Source: Bacillota bacterium (GTDB lineage: Bacteria > Bacteroidota > Bacteroidia > Bacteroidales > Bacteroidaceae). From it: 64,000 nt of DNA. Below are positions 44,959 to 53,696 of this stretch, one piece after another. Within the stretch, counting starts at the first letter, position 1. Each line of letters starts with the position of its first letter. The stretch spans positions 261,248 through 325,247 of the forward strand of contig JAMPFD010000002.1 in NCBI GenBank assembly GCA_023664625.1. The letters are read 5' to 3'. The notes under the pieces were generated by a model, which had not been told where the DNA came from, ran no database searches, and saw only the letters and a program-made list of their open reading frames with translations. The position numbers and the translations under genes are program-made.

Positions 44959-45573
44959 ATGGGATTTTTAGATAAAATTTTCGGAAAGAAACAAGATGTC
45001 AAAGAGCCGGGAATGGAGGATTTTATGACTCTTATAAGGGTCTATTTCCAAGCTTCTATAGCTGCCAATGCCGGAATAACCAATTTGGCTATGCTTCCTG
45101 ATTTGAGAGTGTTCAAGTCAACATTGAAAGTTGCAACAGTAAACAACAAACTGGGTGTCGGTGAGCGTACACGTTGCCGTAAAATGCTTTCGGATATGTA
45201 TGGGGTGGAAGACACATTCTATAAAGAAATAGATCAGAGTGTGAAGAAGAACTGCCGTAAGATGCAAGATGTACAAGTCTATCTTGTGCAGTTCCAGACA
45301 CTGACACAGGAATTGATGATGCTTATGAGCAACATAATGAAGTTTAAGCTGCGCCTGCCGTCTTTCTTTAAGGGAACCTTGCGTTCTATGACAGAAAAAA
45401 CTGTTAATGAGATTTTTACCAAGAATGATTATGATGATCCGGCAACAATGAAAACAGCTATGGATTTACGTAATCTTGCGAAACGCCTTGGATTATCTGA
45501 ACAGTGGATTGCGGACTTCGCCTTCCAGTTGATAATGCTTGCAAAGAAAGAACCCGTAACGAAGGAAAAATAA
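44959..45573 (+). CDS. Conserved Bacteroidetes protein of unknown function
   Basis: A 204-residue soluble, mainly helical protein starting MGFLDKIFGKKQ. It has no signal peptide and no membrane helix. The middle (about residues 50-130) is rich in Lys, Arg and Met, and the last 40 residues contain DLRNLAKRLGLSEQWIADF, which could be a helical hairpin. I do not recognise the family. It has its own promoter and is followed 78 bp later by the small gene at 45652, then zapA and rny, so a link to cell division or RNA metabolism is possible from context only. Confidence 0.7.
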   Translation: MGFLDKIFGKKQDVKEPGMEDFMTLIRVYFQASIAANAGITNLAMLPDLRVFKSTLKVATVNNKLGVGERTRCRKMLSDMYGVEDTFYKEIDQSVKKNCRKMQDVQVYLVQFQTLTQELMMLMSNIMKFKLRLPSFFKGTLRSMTEKTVNEIFTKNDYDDPATMKTAMDLRNLAKRLGLSEQWIADFAFQLIMLAKKEPVTKEK

Positions 45574-45622
45574 AAATAGTTAAACTTTTGCATGTTAGTC
45601 AATTAATATCATATTAAATAAC

Positions 45623-45630
45623 TAATTTTG
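45623..45630 (+). promoter_or_regulatory. -7 box before the zapA/rny unit
   Basis: TAATTTTG at 45623-45630, 22 bp before the ATG of the small coiled-coil gene. No good -33 box is visible. Confidence 0.5.
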
Positions 45631-45651
45631 CAAAAATAAATATTTATCTGT

Positions 45652-45957
45652 ATGGCATATTCTGAGCAAGAAATACAAGACTTTTCCTTACTCATAAGGC
45701 AGTTGCTACTCAAATATAACGAGACGCGACGGGAACTTTGTAATGTGAAAAAACAACTTGCTGCTCAGGAAAAGTATGTAAAGGATATGGAACTGCTCGC
45801 CAATGCATCCATGCATGACTATGATATGCTGAAAGCTGCCCGTATTATAGAAATTGGTGATGGCGACTTGGAAACGGCACGCAAGCATGTCAACAAACTT
45901 ATTCGTGATGTCGACAGGTGCATAACTCTGCTTACCGAGCAACAGGATGGTCTCTGA
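45652..45957 (+). CDS. Small coiled-coil protein upstream of zapA
   Basis: A 101-residue helical protein with heptad-like spacing of Leu, Lys and Glu from about residue 10 to 50 (LIRQLLLKYNETRRELCNV), suggesting a coiled coil. No membrane segment or signal is present. The gene directly precedes zapA (17 bp) and rny, an arrangement I associate with Bacteroidetes. It could be a ZapA partner comparable in role to ZapB, but that is a guess from position and shape. No family is recognised. Confidence 0.7.
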   Translation: MAYSEQEIQDFSLLIRQLLLKYNETRRELCNVKKQLAAQEKYVKDMELLANASMHDYDMLKAARIIEIGDGDLETARKHVNKLIRDVDRCITLLTEQQDGL

Positions 45958-45974
45958 TAAATATTGATAAAGCT

Positions 45975-46274
45975 ATGGTTGAAGAGAATAAACTTAATAT
46001 AAGATTGCATATATACGATACAGACATGGCGGTTAAGATAGACCGTCAGGATGAAGAGATGTATCGCCACCTTGCTTCACTTATAACGGAAGTTATCGGA
46101 AGTTATACCAGCTATTACAAGGGATTGAAGAGTGAAAAAGAAATACTCTATATGGCTCTTGTTGATATAGCACTGCGTTATGAGCGTGAAGCAAAGCGCA
46201 ATGATGTTACGCCAATCTCGGATGCCATCAAGAAACTCTCTGCGGAGATAACTGAAGTTCTGAAAGAGGGGTAA
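45975..46274 (+). CDS. zapA: Cell division protein ZapA
   Basis: A 99-residue cytosolic protein that binds FtsZ and promotes Z-ring bundling. It shows the ZapA layout: a short beta-hairpin start with [17 protein letters not shown], the [13 protein letters not shown] helix, and a C-terminal coiled coil (about residues 50-99). The start at 45975 is favoured, since the frame upstream overlaps the end of the small coiled-coil gene. It is followed 35 bp later by rny, so the three are likely one transcript. Sequence divergence from proteobacterial ZapA is large, as usual in Bacteroidetes. Confidence 0.82.
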   Translation: MVEENKLNIRLHIYDTDMAVKIDRQDEEMYRHLASLITEVIGSYTSYYKGLKSEKEILYMALVDIALRYEREAKRNDVTPISDAIKKLSAEITEVLKEG

Positions 46275-46309
46275 CGTCGATTAATTTTCTTATATACAAA
46301 TATATTAAT

Positions 46310-47848
46310 ATGCTAATTCCAATTATTATAACAGCTGTTGCCGCATTGATTGTGGGAATAGGCGTTGGATACATCATTTTCCGATATGTATTGAAAGGCA
46401 AGTACGGTGAGATGATTGCCACTGCCGAGAAAGAGGCGGAAGTTATGAAGGAGAAAAAACTCCTTGAAGTAAAGGCGAAGTTCCTAAACAAGAAAAATGA
46501 ACTTGAAAAGGAATCACAGCACCGTAATCAGAAACTCCAGCAGAGCGAGCAGCGTGTTCGCCAGCGTGAGCAGGAACTGAACAAGCATCAGAGTGAACTG
46601 AACCGTAAAAGTCAGGAACTTGACAATGAATCCAAGAAACTGGATAGTGAGCGCAACCTGATTGCTGCCAAGACGGAAGAGCTCCAGGAAATGGAGAAGC
46701 AGGAATTATACAAGCTTGAACAGATTTCAGGACTTTCGGCTGATGAAGCAAAAGCCCGCCTTGTAGAAACTCTGAAAGATAAGGCACGTCTTGATGCACA
46801 GGCATATATCAATGATATTGTAGAGGAGGCAAAACTGAATGCTAACCAGCAGGCTCGCAAGATAGTCATTCAGACAATTCAGCGTACAGCTACAGAGACA
46901 GCCATAGAGAACAGCGTTTCTGTATTCCATATTGACAATGATGAGGTTAAAGGCCGTATTATCGGACGCGAAGGTCGAAATATCCGTGCCCTTGAGGCTG
47001 CCTGTGGCGTGGAAATAGTTGTTGATGACACACCGGAAGCTATTGTGATTTCAGCTTTTGACCCTATACGCCGTGAAGTCTGTCGCCTTGCATTACATCA
47101 GCTTGTTGCTGACGGCCGTATTCATCCGGCACGTATTGAGGAGGTTGTGGCAAAGGTTAAGAAGCAGTTGGACAATGAGATTATTGAGACAGGTAAGCGT
47201 ACCACCATTGACCTTGGCATTCATGGCTTGCATCCTGAGTTGGTGCGTATAGTAGGCAAGATGAAATACCGTTCATCTTACGGTCAGAATCTTTTGCAGC
47301 ATGCCCGTGAGACTGCGAATCTTTGTGCTGTTATGGCGAGCGAACTGGGGCTCAACCCTAAGAAAGCTAAGCGTGCCGGCCTGCTTCACGATATTGGCAA
47401 GGTGCCAGATGAAGAGAACGAGATGCCACATGCACTTTATGGCGCAAAGGTTGCCGAGAAATACAAGGAGAAACCGGATATCTGCAATGCTATTGGTGCA
47501 CACCATGATGAAATGGAAATGCAGACTCTTCTCGCTCCGATTGTACAGGTTTGTGATGCAATCTCTGGTGCTCGCCCGGGTGCCCGTCGTGAGATTGTGG
47601 AGGCTTACATAAAGCGTCTTAATGATCTTGAAGCTATAGCAATGTCTTATCCTGGTGTGACAAAGACATACGCTATTCAGGCGGGTCGTGAACTCCGTGT
47701 AATTGTCGGTGCAGACAAGATGACCGATGCTGAAACAGAGGCTTTGTCCGGTGAGATTGCTAACAAGATTCAGACAGAGATGACTTATCCAGGGCAGGTG
47801 AAGATTACTGTTATCCGTGAGACTCGTTCTGTAGCTTACGCAAAGTAA
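46310..47848 (+). CDS. rny: Ribonuclease Y
   Basis: A membrane-anchored endoribonuclease that starts mRNA decay. The 512-residue protein has an N-terminal membrane helix (residues about 2-25), a long charged coiled coil (about 35-190, many Lys, Glu and Gln), a KH RNA-binding domain with [18 protein letters not shown] (about 220-260), and an HD catalytic domain with [12 protein letters not shown] and [12 protein letters not shown]-terminal domain follows with a [19 protein letters not shown] segment. The length is typical for the family. It ends the zapA unit and is followed by a strong terminator. Confidence 0.96.
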   Translation: MLIPIIITAVAALIVGIGVGYIIFRYVLKGKYGEMIATAEKEAEVMKEKKLLEVKAKFLNKKNELEKESQHRNQKLQQSEQRVRQREQELNKHQSELNRKSQELDNESKKLDSERNLIAAKTEELQEMEKQELYKLEQISGLSADEAKARLVETLKDKARLDAQAYINDIVEEAKLNANQQARKIVIQTIQRTATETAIENSVSVFHIDNDEVKGRIIGREGRNIRALEAACGVEIVVDDTPEAIVISAFDPIRREVCRLALHQLVADGRIHPARIEEVVAKVKKQLDNEIIETGKRTTIDLGIHGLHPELVRIVGKMKYRSSYGQNLLQHARETANLCAVMASELGLNPKKAKRAGLLHDIGKVPDEENEMPHALYGAKVAEKYKEKPDICNAIGAHHDEMEMQTLLAPIVQVCDAISGARPGARREIVEAYIKRLNDLEAIAMSYPGVTKTYAIQAGRELRVIVGADKMTDAETEALSGEIANKIQTEMTYPGQVKITVIRETRSVAYAK

Positions 47849-47889
47849 GCTATTATATTGTACCAGAGTATTTTTATACTTTATAAATG

Positions 47890-47932
47890 AAATGCAGGAG
47901 CTGGTTCTTTACAGAATGCTCCTGCATTTTTT
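47890..47932 (+). terminator. Terminator of the zapA/rny unit
   Basis: Perfect 12-bp arms (47890-47901 and 47918-47929) with a 16-nt loop and a run of Ts. Confidence 0.85.
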
Positions 47933-48155
47933 GATTTCAGCTGTTGGAAATAGACTTTTCATATAGTATAACTGTAAATATGGAAAAGTCATGAGTGTGT
48001 GTCTTTGCAATTATTCTTATGACAATGGCATTCACTGCGAGCATATCAACCTGCCTTTATTGCTGATATGTAGCATAAAACTCTTTTTTTGCCTTGCCGT
48101 CTGTTACGATATACCAGCATATATGCATATTGAAGTTAAAGCTGCGTTTTTTTTG
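47933..48155. other. Spacer between rny and the urea transporter gene
   Basis: AT-rich sequence between two convergent genes. I find no convincing gene; a weak stretch near 47941-47970 (CTGTTGGAAATAG) recalls part of the dispersed element at 53511 but is too divergent to call. Confidence 0.4.
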
Positions 48156-49079
48156 CTAAACAACAATAATAGTATTGCATTCAGCTTCTTGATTGTTTAC
48201 TTTATTCTTGTTTGTTATTATTAACACAATCCATGTGGCAATACAAAATGGTGCTGTCAATTCAGGTATGCCAGCAGGTGAAAGTAGATGCGAAAGGGTT
48301 ATTTGAATGAAGACAGTTATAATGATTCCGATAATCGTAAGTACTGTGTTTTTGTGGAAAATAGTTCCCAAGGCAATGGCTGTCAGAGCCGGATTAAATC
48401 CGTAAAGTCCGTTTATTATTGCCGTGTGGTCTTGGTTTAAGGCAACAGCCAGCATTATACCTGTGGTTGCCCCAAATATGCACCATACAGCTGCACGCCA
48501 ATTGGCAATTAGCAATCCAACAAGGAAGAACGCTCCACAGACGTATGAGTTGATAAGGAATATCTGGGATACTCCGTTCATTAAGGCTTTGGCAAAAGTA
48601 AGAACGGTTATGCAGTGTATATGTTCTGGCAATGTTGCAGTTGCCTGTGGAAGGTCAAGACAGAAAGAGAGCCAAGTCAACAAAATGAAAGGAAATGTGA
48701 GAGCATTGACTCCTATGTTTTTTAAAGACTTGTTCATTAACTCTCTGAGCCACGGAGATATTGCAGAAAGGATTGTGAGTGAAATCCACATAAATATAGT
48801 ACTGTCAAAGATAGTCGGCAAGGCACATCCGATGAGTATTCCGTTGTATCCGCAAAGACCTTGGCCAGCATCCTCTTTTGTTTTATAGAGCAAGTATGCT
48901 GTGAGGGTTGATGCAATAAGACCCGTCATTGCTCCGACTGCTACAACAGCAGTCCCACTCATCCATGAGCCAATTATGATCCCGGCAAGAAATAATGCTC
49001 CGGTGTTTACATTGCCCATGAACATCACCTGACCTGCTCCACGCAATAGTGAACAGCAGAAACTACTTGTATTTTTCAT
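48156..49079 (-). CDS. Urea transporter (UT family)
   Basis: A 307-residue inner-membrane protein with about ten hydrophobic segments and the internal duplication typical of UT channels. The two halves carry GLCGYNGILIGCALPTIF and GLYGFNPALTAIALGTIF, which form the selectivity filter with the conserved asparagines. Facilitated urea (or short amide) uptake is the expected role, giving nitrogen or acid resistance when combined with urease. No urease genes are in the window. It is a single minus-strand gene. Its 5' region (49080-49243) has no clear promoter. Confidence 0.9.
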   Translation of the reverse strand: MKNTSSFCCSLLRGAGQVMFMGNVNTGALFLAGIIIGSWMSGTAVVAVGAMTGLIASTLTAYLLYKTKEDAGQGLCGYNGILIGCALPTIFDSTIFMWISLTILSAISPWLRELMNKSLKNIGVNALTFPFILLTWLSFCLDLPQATATLPEHIHCITVLTFAKALMNGVSQIFLINSYVCGAFFLVGLLIANWRAAVWCIFGATTGIMLAVALNQDHTAIINGLYGFNPALTAIALGTIFHKNTVLTIIGIIITVFIQITLSHLLSPAGIPELTAPFCIATWIVLIITNKNKVNNQEAECNTIIVV

Positions 49080-49243
49080 TGTTATATATGTTTATTTACA
49101 TTGGTTTGTAATAGGAAAGCTTGTTGAAAAGTTATTAAGTGGAACTGTAGAACAAAAGTGGAAATAAAATAAGAGACTGTCCAACATAAAAAATTGTCGA
49201 ATAGTCTCTTATAATTTATATCTGTTGTTTTGTCAGTATAATG

Positions 49244-50761
49244 TTACTGATGCTGGTCACGGAGGAGATCGTTGACTGTCTTCACAGGATTGAATGTACC
49301 GAGTGGAACTTCAACGAAGATTGTGTTCCAGTCAGACATTGCGCCATTCCACAAACCTGGGAGTTCAAGAGCCTGAAGTTCCTTGCCGTTCTTGGATTTT
49401 GAAGAAATGAATCCTGTTGTACGGTCTACATAGTCAGGAAGGTTAAAGGCATTGCCTTTATAGTCTTTTACAGCACATACAAGGTCAACAGGGTTAAAGT
49501 GTGTTCCCTCGGAGAAGTATTTCATGTACAGCTCATTATTCTTGTCAATTTGGCTTGATTCAAGAATCTGGAGCGAATAAGTGCCATCCTGATTATAAGC
49601 TAGGAACGGCCCTCCGCCTGGTTCTCCGACATTCTTCACCATACCTGCGACGCGCATCGGACGGTTCAGCTTCTTACGGAGATAGATAACAAGTTCTGCA
49701 TCTTCAAGTTCCTTGATGTCCAGTTTGCGGCAACATAGGCTGTTCTGTACGAACTTCACAATCTCGATAAGTTTGTCGTGGTCATACTTGCCGGAATCAA
49801 GAAGTTCAAGGTAGTCGAATACCTGTTTCTGCAATGTTACAAGCACCCCGGCAATGACCTGCTTCCATTCTACAGTCTCAGGTTTCAGACGGTCAGGTAC
49901 GACATTGTCTATATTCTTTACAAAGATGACGTCTGCGGATATGTCGTTAAGATTCTCTATAAGTGCACCGTGTCCGCCGGGGCGGAATAACAATGTTCCA
50001 TCCTCATTACGGAAAGGGGTGCCGTCTGGATTGGCGGCAACGGTGTCAGTTGAAGGCTTCTGCTCTGAGAAAGATATGTCATATTTGACACCATATTTCT
50101 TCGCATATCCGTCAGCTTTGTCTGCAACTTTCTGCTTGAAGAAATCAAGATGCTCGCTGGAAACGGTGAAATGTACGTTTGCTTCGCCGTTAGATGCAGC
50201 GTACAGAGCACCTTCCACCAGATGTTCCTCCATAGGAGTACGTGCCCCTTCGTCATATTTGTGGAAAAGCAACATTCCTTTTGGTAACTGACCATAGTTG
50301 AGACCGTCCTTGGCAAGCATGCCATTGGCAACCGATTTATAGTCACCCTCTGCAATAAGTTCTTTTATTCCTTTACCTTTCTGATTCTTAAGAAGTGCAT
50401 CAAGAGTTTCATAGAATGCGAAATTCTCGATATTGTCGAAATACTTCTTTTCGAAATCAGTTGTAGGCACATCATAGTCTGCATTGACAAAGGCAAACAT
50501 ATCCTTGAACATGCGTGAGGCGGCACCGGATGCCGGTACGAACTTAACAATCTTTTTGCCTTCGGCCTTATAGTCATTCCATGTCTTGACATACGTTTTC
50601 ACTTCGTCTGCGGACGGAGCCACAATGCCTTTGCCGATTACTGCGGAGCCCTCAAGTCTGAGGAATGGGAATCCTGTCTTGAATTCGTTGAGCTGCTGGT
50701 CAAGTTTCTCTGGTGTGATACCTTTGGCAGCAAGCTGCTGCAAATCTTTTTCTGATAACAT
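49244..50761 (-). CDS. DUF4301 family protein
   Basis: A 505-residue cytosolic protein of the Bacteroidetes DUF4301 family, whose function is unknown. The region KIVKFVPASGAASRMFKDM near residue 72 and the FRPGGHGALIENLNDI block near 260 resemble sugar-nucleotidyltransferase folds, so a nucleotide-binding role is possible. No signal peptide or membrane helix is seen. It is a single minus-strand gene and has a TAATTTTG -7 box on that strand at 50886-50893, divergent from relA. The assignment rests on family memory. Confidence 0.85.
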   Translation of the reverse strand: MLSEKDLQQLAAKGITPEKLDQQLNEFKTGFPFLRLEGSAVIGKGIVAPSADEVKTYVKTWNDYKAEGKKIVKFVPASGAASRMFKDMFAFVNADYDVPTTDFEKKYFDNIENFAFYETLDALLKNQKGKGIKELIAEGDYKSVANGMLAKDGLNYGQLPKGMLLFHKYDEGARTPMEEHLVEGALYAASNGEANVHFTVSSEHLDFFKQKVADKADGYAKKYGVKYDISFSEQKPSTDTVAANPDGTPFRNEDGTLLFRPGGHGALIENLNDISADVIFVKNIDNVVPDRLKPETVEWKQVIAGVLVTLQKQVFDYLELLDSGKYDHDKLIEIVKFVQNSLCCRKLDIKELEDAELVIYLRKKLNRPMRVAGMVKNVGEPGGGPFLAYNQDGTYSLQILESSQIDKNNELYMKYFSEGTHFNPVDLVCAVKDYKGNAFNLPDYVDRTTGFISSKSKNGKELQALELPGLWNGAMSDWNTIFVEVPLGTFNPVKTVNDLLRDQHQ

Positions 50762-51092
50762 AGTTTATAGATTTATAGTTTCAATAGATATTACAGTATT
50801 TGCGGAAATGCTTTTTTTTAGAGCCATGTTAAAAGGCTGTCATTATGTCTTTGCAAGCATTTCATGGTTAGTTTTATCATTGCTACAAAATTAGTGAATT
50901 TATTTTAAATCAAAAAAGAAATAATGAAAAAATATACGGGTGATAACAAATTTTATTATTTTTGCAACACAAATACAATCCTCGGAAGATATACCGGTTT
51001 CTTTCCATGGGATAATGACAGTATTGACAATAATTCGTACTGTTGGCAAATACCGGTGGCATTTTTTAGGACAATATAAATAGGTAAATGTT
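50762..51092. other. Divergent promoter region between the DUF4301 gene and relA
   Basis: No gene. The minus strand has TAATTTTG at 50886-50893 for the DUF4301 gene. The plus strand has TATTTTTG at 50957-50964 for relA, which gives a leader of about 120 nt. No structured element was recognised. Confidence 0.5.
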
Positions 51093-53348
51093 ATGGAGGA
51101 GAAACTTTTGTTTACAGATGCGGAACGTCAGGAAATTACCGTTCTTCTTGATCAACTGAAAGAGAAGACCGGCAATTTCCTGCACCCTGATGATGGACAT
51201 AATATAAGTCAGCAGATCATGCAGTCATTGGAAAATGGAGAAATGGAACGTGACATCTTTCATCTCAATCCCATACTGCATTCATTGCAGACAGCTGTAA
51301 TAGCCATTGATGAGATTGGTCTTAAACGTGATGGTGTCATAGCCATAATGCTTTATAGAAGTGTCATCAACGGTCATATTACGCAAGAGGATATTCTTAA
51401 TAAATATGGTTCCGGTGTGGCAGACATCATCAGCGGCATCATACGCATACAATCTCTTTATGAGAAGACCCCGACGATTGAATCGGAGAATTTCCGCAAT
51501 CTTCTGCTCTCTTTTGCAGAAGATATTCGTGTAATCCTTGTCATGATTGCCGATAGGGTGAACCTTATGCGCAATCTCAAGTGTTGTCCGGACGAGAAGG
51601 CCCGGCAGAAAGCGGCTGAGGAGGCTAACTATCTATATGCTCCTTTGGCGCACAAACTTGGCCTGTACAAGCTGAAGTCAGAACTTGAGGATTTGTCTTT
51701 GAAATACCTTGAGAGTGATGCTTATTATCATATCAAGGAAAAACTTAATGAGACGAAGAAACAGCGTGATGCATATATTCAGCAGTTTATTGTCCCTATA
51801 CAGAAGAAACTGGAGGAGCAGGGACTGAAATTCCATATTAAAGGCAGGACAAAGTCCATCCATTCCATCTGGCAGAAGATGAAGAAGCAGAAATGTCCGT
51901 TTGAAGGTGTCTACGACCTTTTTGCCATCAGGATAATCCTTGATTCCAAGCAGGAAAGGGAAAATATGGAATGCTGGCAAGTCTATAGCATAATAACGGA
52001 TATGTATCAGCCTAATCCGAAGCGTCTTAGAGACTGGCTTTCAGTACCGAAATCCAACGGTTACGAATCTCTGCACATAACAGTCCTTGGTCCAGAAAAC
52101 AAGTGGGTGGAGGTGCAGATACGTACAGAGCGCATGGATGACATAGCAGAGCACGGACTTGCAGCACATTGGCGTTATAAGGGTGTTAAAGAAGGGGGAG
52201 GCATGGACGAATGGCTTGCCTCCATCCGTGCCGCCATGGAGGCAGGCAATGACCTGGAAGTTATGGATTTCTTCAGGAAGTCTTTGAAAGATGAAGAAAT
52301 TTATGTATTTACTCCCAAGGGGGATCTATTTAAGTTGGCGGCAGGATCGACTGTCCTTGACTTTGCTTTCTGTATTCATTCCAAAGTCGGTTGTCATTGT
52401 ACTGGAGCGAAAGTGAACGGTAAGGTTCAGAATATGCGTTATGAACTGCATTCCGGTGATCAGGTTCAGATTGTCACGAATGTACAACAACGTCCGAAGC
52501 GAGAGTGGCTTCAGATCGCTCATACCTCACGTGCCAAATCCAAGATAAGACTTGCATTGAAGGAGACTGTTGTCAAGGAAATAGCCCTGACGAAAGAGAT
52601 GGTTGAGCGCAGGCTGAAGAACAGGAAACTGGATTTTGACGAAGCTATTATCCAGCAACTTGTGAAAAAGCTCGGACTGAAAGAAGTTGCAGAGTTTTAC
52701 CGTCAGTTAGGCGAGGGGCTTATCGATATGCAGGACGTTATAGAGAAATATGCCATCTTGAAGAATCCGAATCCGGTGCAAACATCTTTAATCGGTGACG
52801 AGCGCACAGACCCTGACCATCGGTCTGCCGCTGATTTCAAACTGACAGAGGAATACATCACCGGAACTGCTTCGGGCAACAACGGTACGGACAACTCACG
52901 CTCTGATGTCCTTGTCATAGACCAGAGTCAGAAAGGTCTTGACTACTCCCTTGCATGCTGTTGTCATCCTATATACGGCGATGAAGTGTTCGGCTTTGTC
53001 ACAGTCTCAGGAGGCATAAAAATCCATCGTTGTGACTGCCCTAATGCACCGGAACTGCGCCGCCGTTTCGGTTATCGTATCGTTGAAGCACAGTGGAAGG
53101 GCAAAGGTTGCGGACAATATGCCATCACACTACGTATAATAGGCAATGATGATATAGGCATTGTGTCGAACATTACGTCCGTAATCTCAAAGGAGGAGCG
53201 CATAATGATGCGTTCTGTCAACATTGATTCCCACGACGGACTTTTTGCCGGAACCCTCGTTGTCAATATTGATGATACAAGCCGTCTTGAGCAGTTGATA
53301 AAAAAACTGCGTGTAATCAAAGGTGTAAAGCAGGTGACAAGATTATAA
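51093..53348 (+). CDS. relA: RelA/SpoT-family (p)ppGpp synthetase with degenerate hydrolase site
   Basis: A 751-residue cytosolic alarmone enzyme. The synthetase domain (about residues 230-360) is intact, with GRTKSIHSIWQKM, YDLFAIRII, PKSNGYESLHITV and EVQIRT, so it should make (p)ppGpp from ATP and GTP/GDP. TGS (about 400-465) and C-terminal ACT domains follow, with a zinc-finger-like HRCDCPN segment. In the N-terminal domain the hydrolase HD pair is replaced by Tyr-Arg (IMLYRSV) and the DRLHNMRT motif reads DRVNLMRN. Hydrolysis is therefore probably lost, and this is the synthetase-only paralogue, with a bifunctional Rel/SpoT expected elsewhere. Confidence 0.93.
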   Translation: MEEKLLFTDAERQEITVLLDQLKEKTGNFLHPDDGHNISQQIMQSLENGEMERDIFHLNPILHSLQTAVIAIDEIGLKRDGVIAIMLYRSVINGHITQEDILNKYGSGVADIISGIIRIQSLYEKTPTIESENFRNLLLSFAEDIRVILVMIADRVNLMRNLKCCPDEKARQKAAEEANYLYAPLAHKLGLYKLKSELEDLSLKYLESDAYYHIKEKLNETKKQRDAYIQQFIVPIQKKLEEQGLKFHIKGRTKSIHSIWQKMKKQKCPFEGVYDLFAIRIILDSKQERENMECWQVYSIITDMYQPNPKRLRDWLSVPKSNGYESLHITVLGPENKWVEVQIRTERMDDIAEHGLAAHWRYKGVKEGGGMDEWLASIRAAMEAGNDLEVMDFFRKSLKDEEIYVFTPKGDLFKLAAGSTVLDFAFCIHSKVGCHCTGAKVNGKVQNMRYELHSGDQVQIVTNVQQRPKREWLQIAHTSRAKSKIRLALKETVVKEIALTKEMVERRLKNRKLDFDEAIIQQLVKKLGLKEVAEFYRQLGEGLIDMQDVIEKYAILKNPNPVQTSLIGDERTDPDHRSAADFKLTEEYITGTASGNNGTDNSRSDVLVIDQSQKGLDYSLACCCHPIYGDEVFGFVTVSGGIKIHRCDCPNAPELRRRFGYRIVEAQWKGKGCGQYAITLRIIGNDDIGIVSNITSVISKEERIMMRSVNIDSHDGLFAGTLVVNIDDTSRLEQLIKKLRVIKGVKQVTRL

Positions 53349-53510
53349 AGCTATTCTTTTTGATAAGTAACTATTGATAATTATTTTATAATATAATGTT
53401 TTATCGCTAAGACTTGTTCTTTTTTGTCAGTTAGTGCTTGTCACTCAGTCACAATGCCCGCATTGCTCCTTCGGTTCCGTACACTAACCGCATGAAAAAT
53501 AACTGCGTTT

Positions 53511-53542
53511 TTAGTATAAACTAATTTCCAACAGTTACTTAT
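53511..53542. repeat. Dispersed 32-nt element, copy 2
   Basis: TTAGTATAAACTAATTTCC followed by AACAGTTACTTAT, matching the copy at 26228-26259 at 28 of 32 positions. It lies in the spacer between relA and the OmpA-type gene. The rest of 53349-53593 shows no gene. Confidence 0.6.
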
Positions 53543-53593
53543 GACGGTGAGATGATGTTTCCGTCAATGTCACTCCCATTGTTGGCTTATAAG

Positions 53594-53650
53594 GCAAAGG
53601 TGGCGTTCCATATTCTGCCATAAAAACAGAATATGGAACGCCACCTTTGC
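53594..53650. terminator. 24-bp perfect-stem terminator
   Basis: Arms 53594-53617 and 53627-53650 are fully complementary over 24 bp with a 9-nt loop, then TTGTTTTTT on the plus strand. It can end relA transcription and lies 46 bp from the 3' end of the convergent OmpA-type gene. Confidence 0.85.
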
Positions 53651-53696
53651 TTGTTTTTTATATACGAACAGGAAAATATTGTACTCCTGATGCGCA

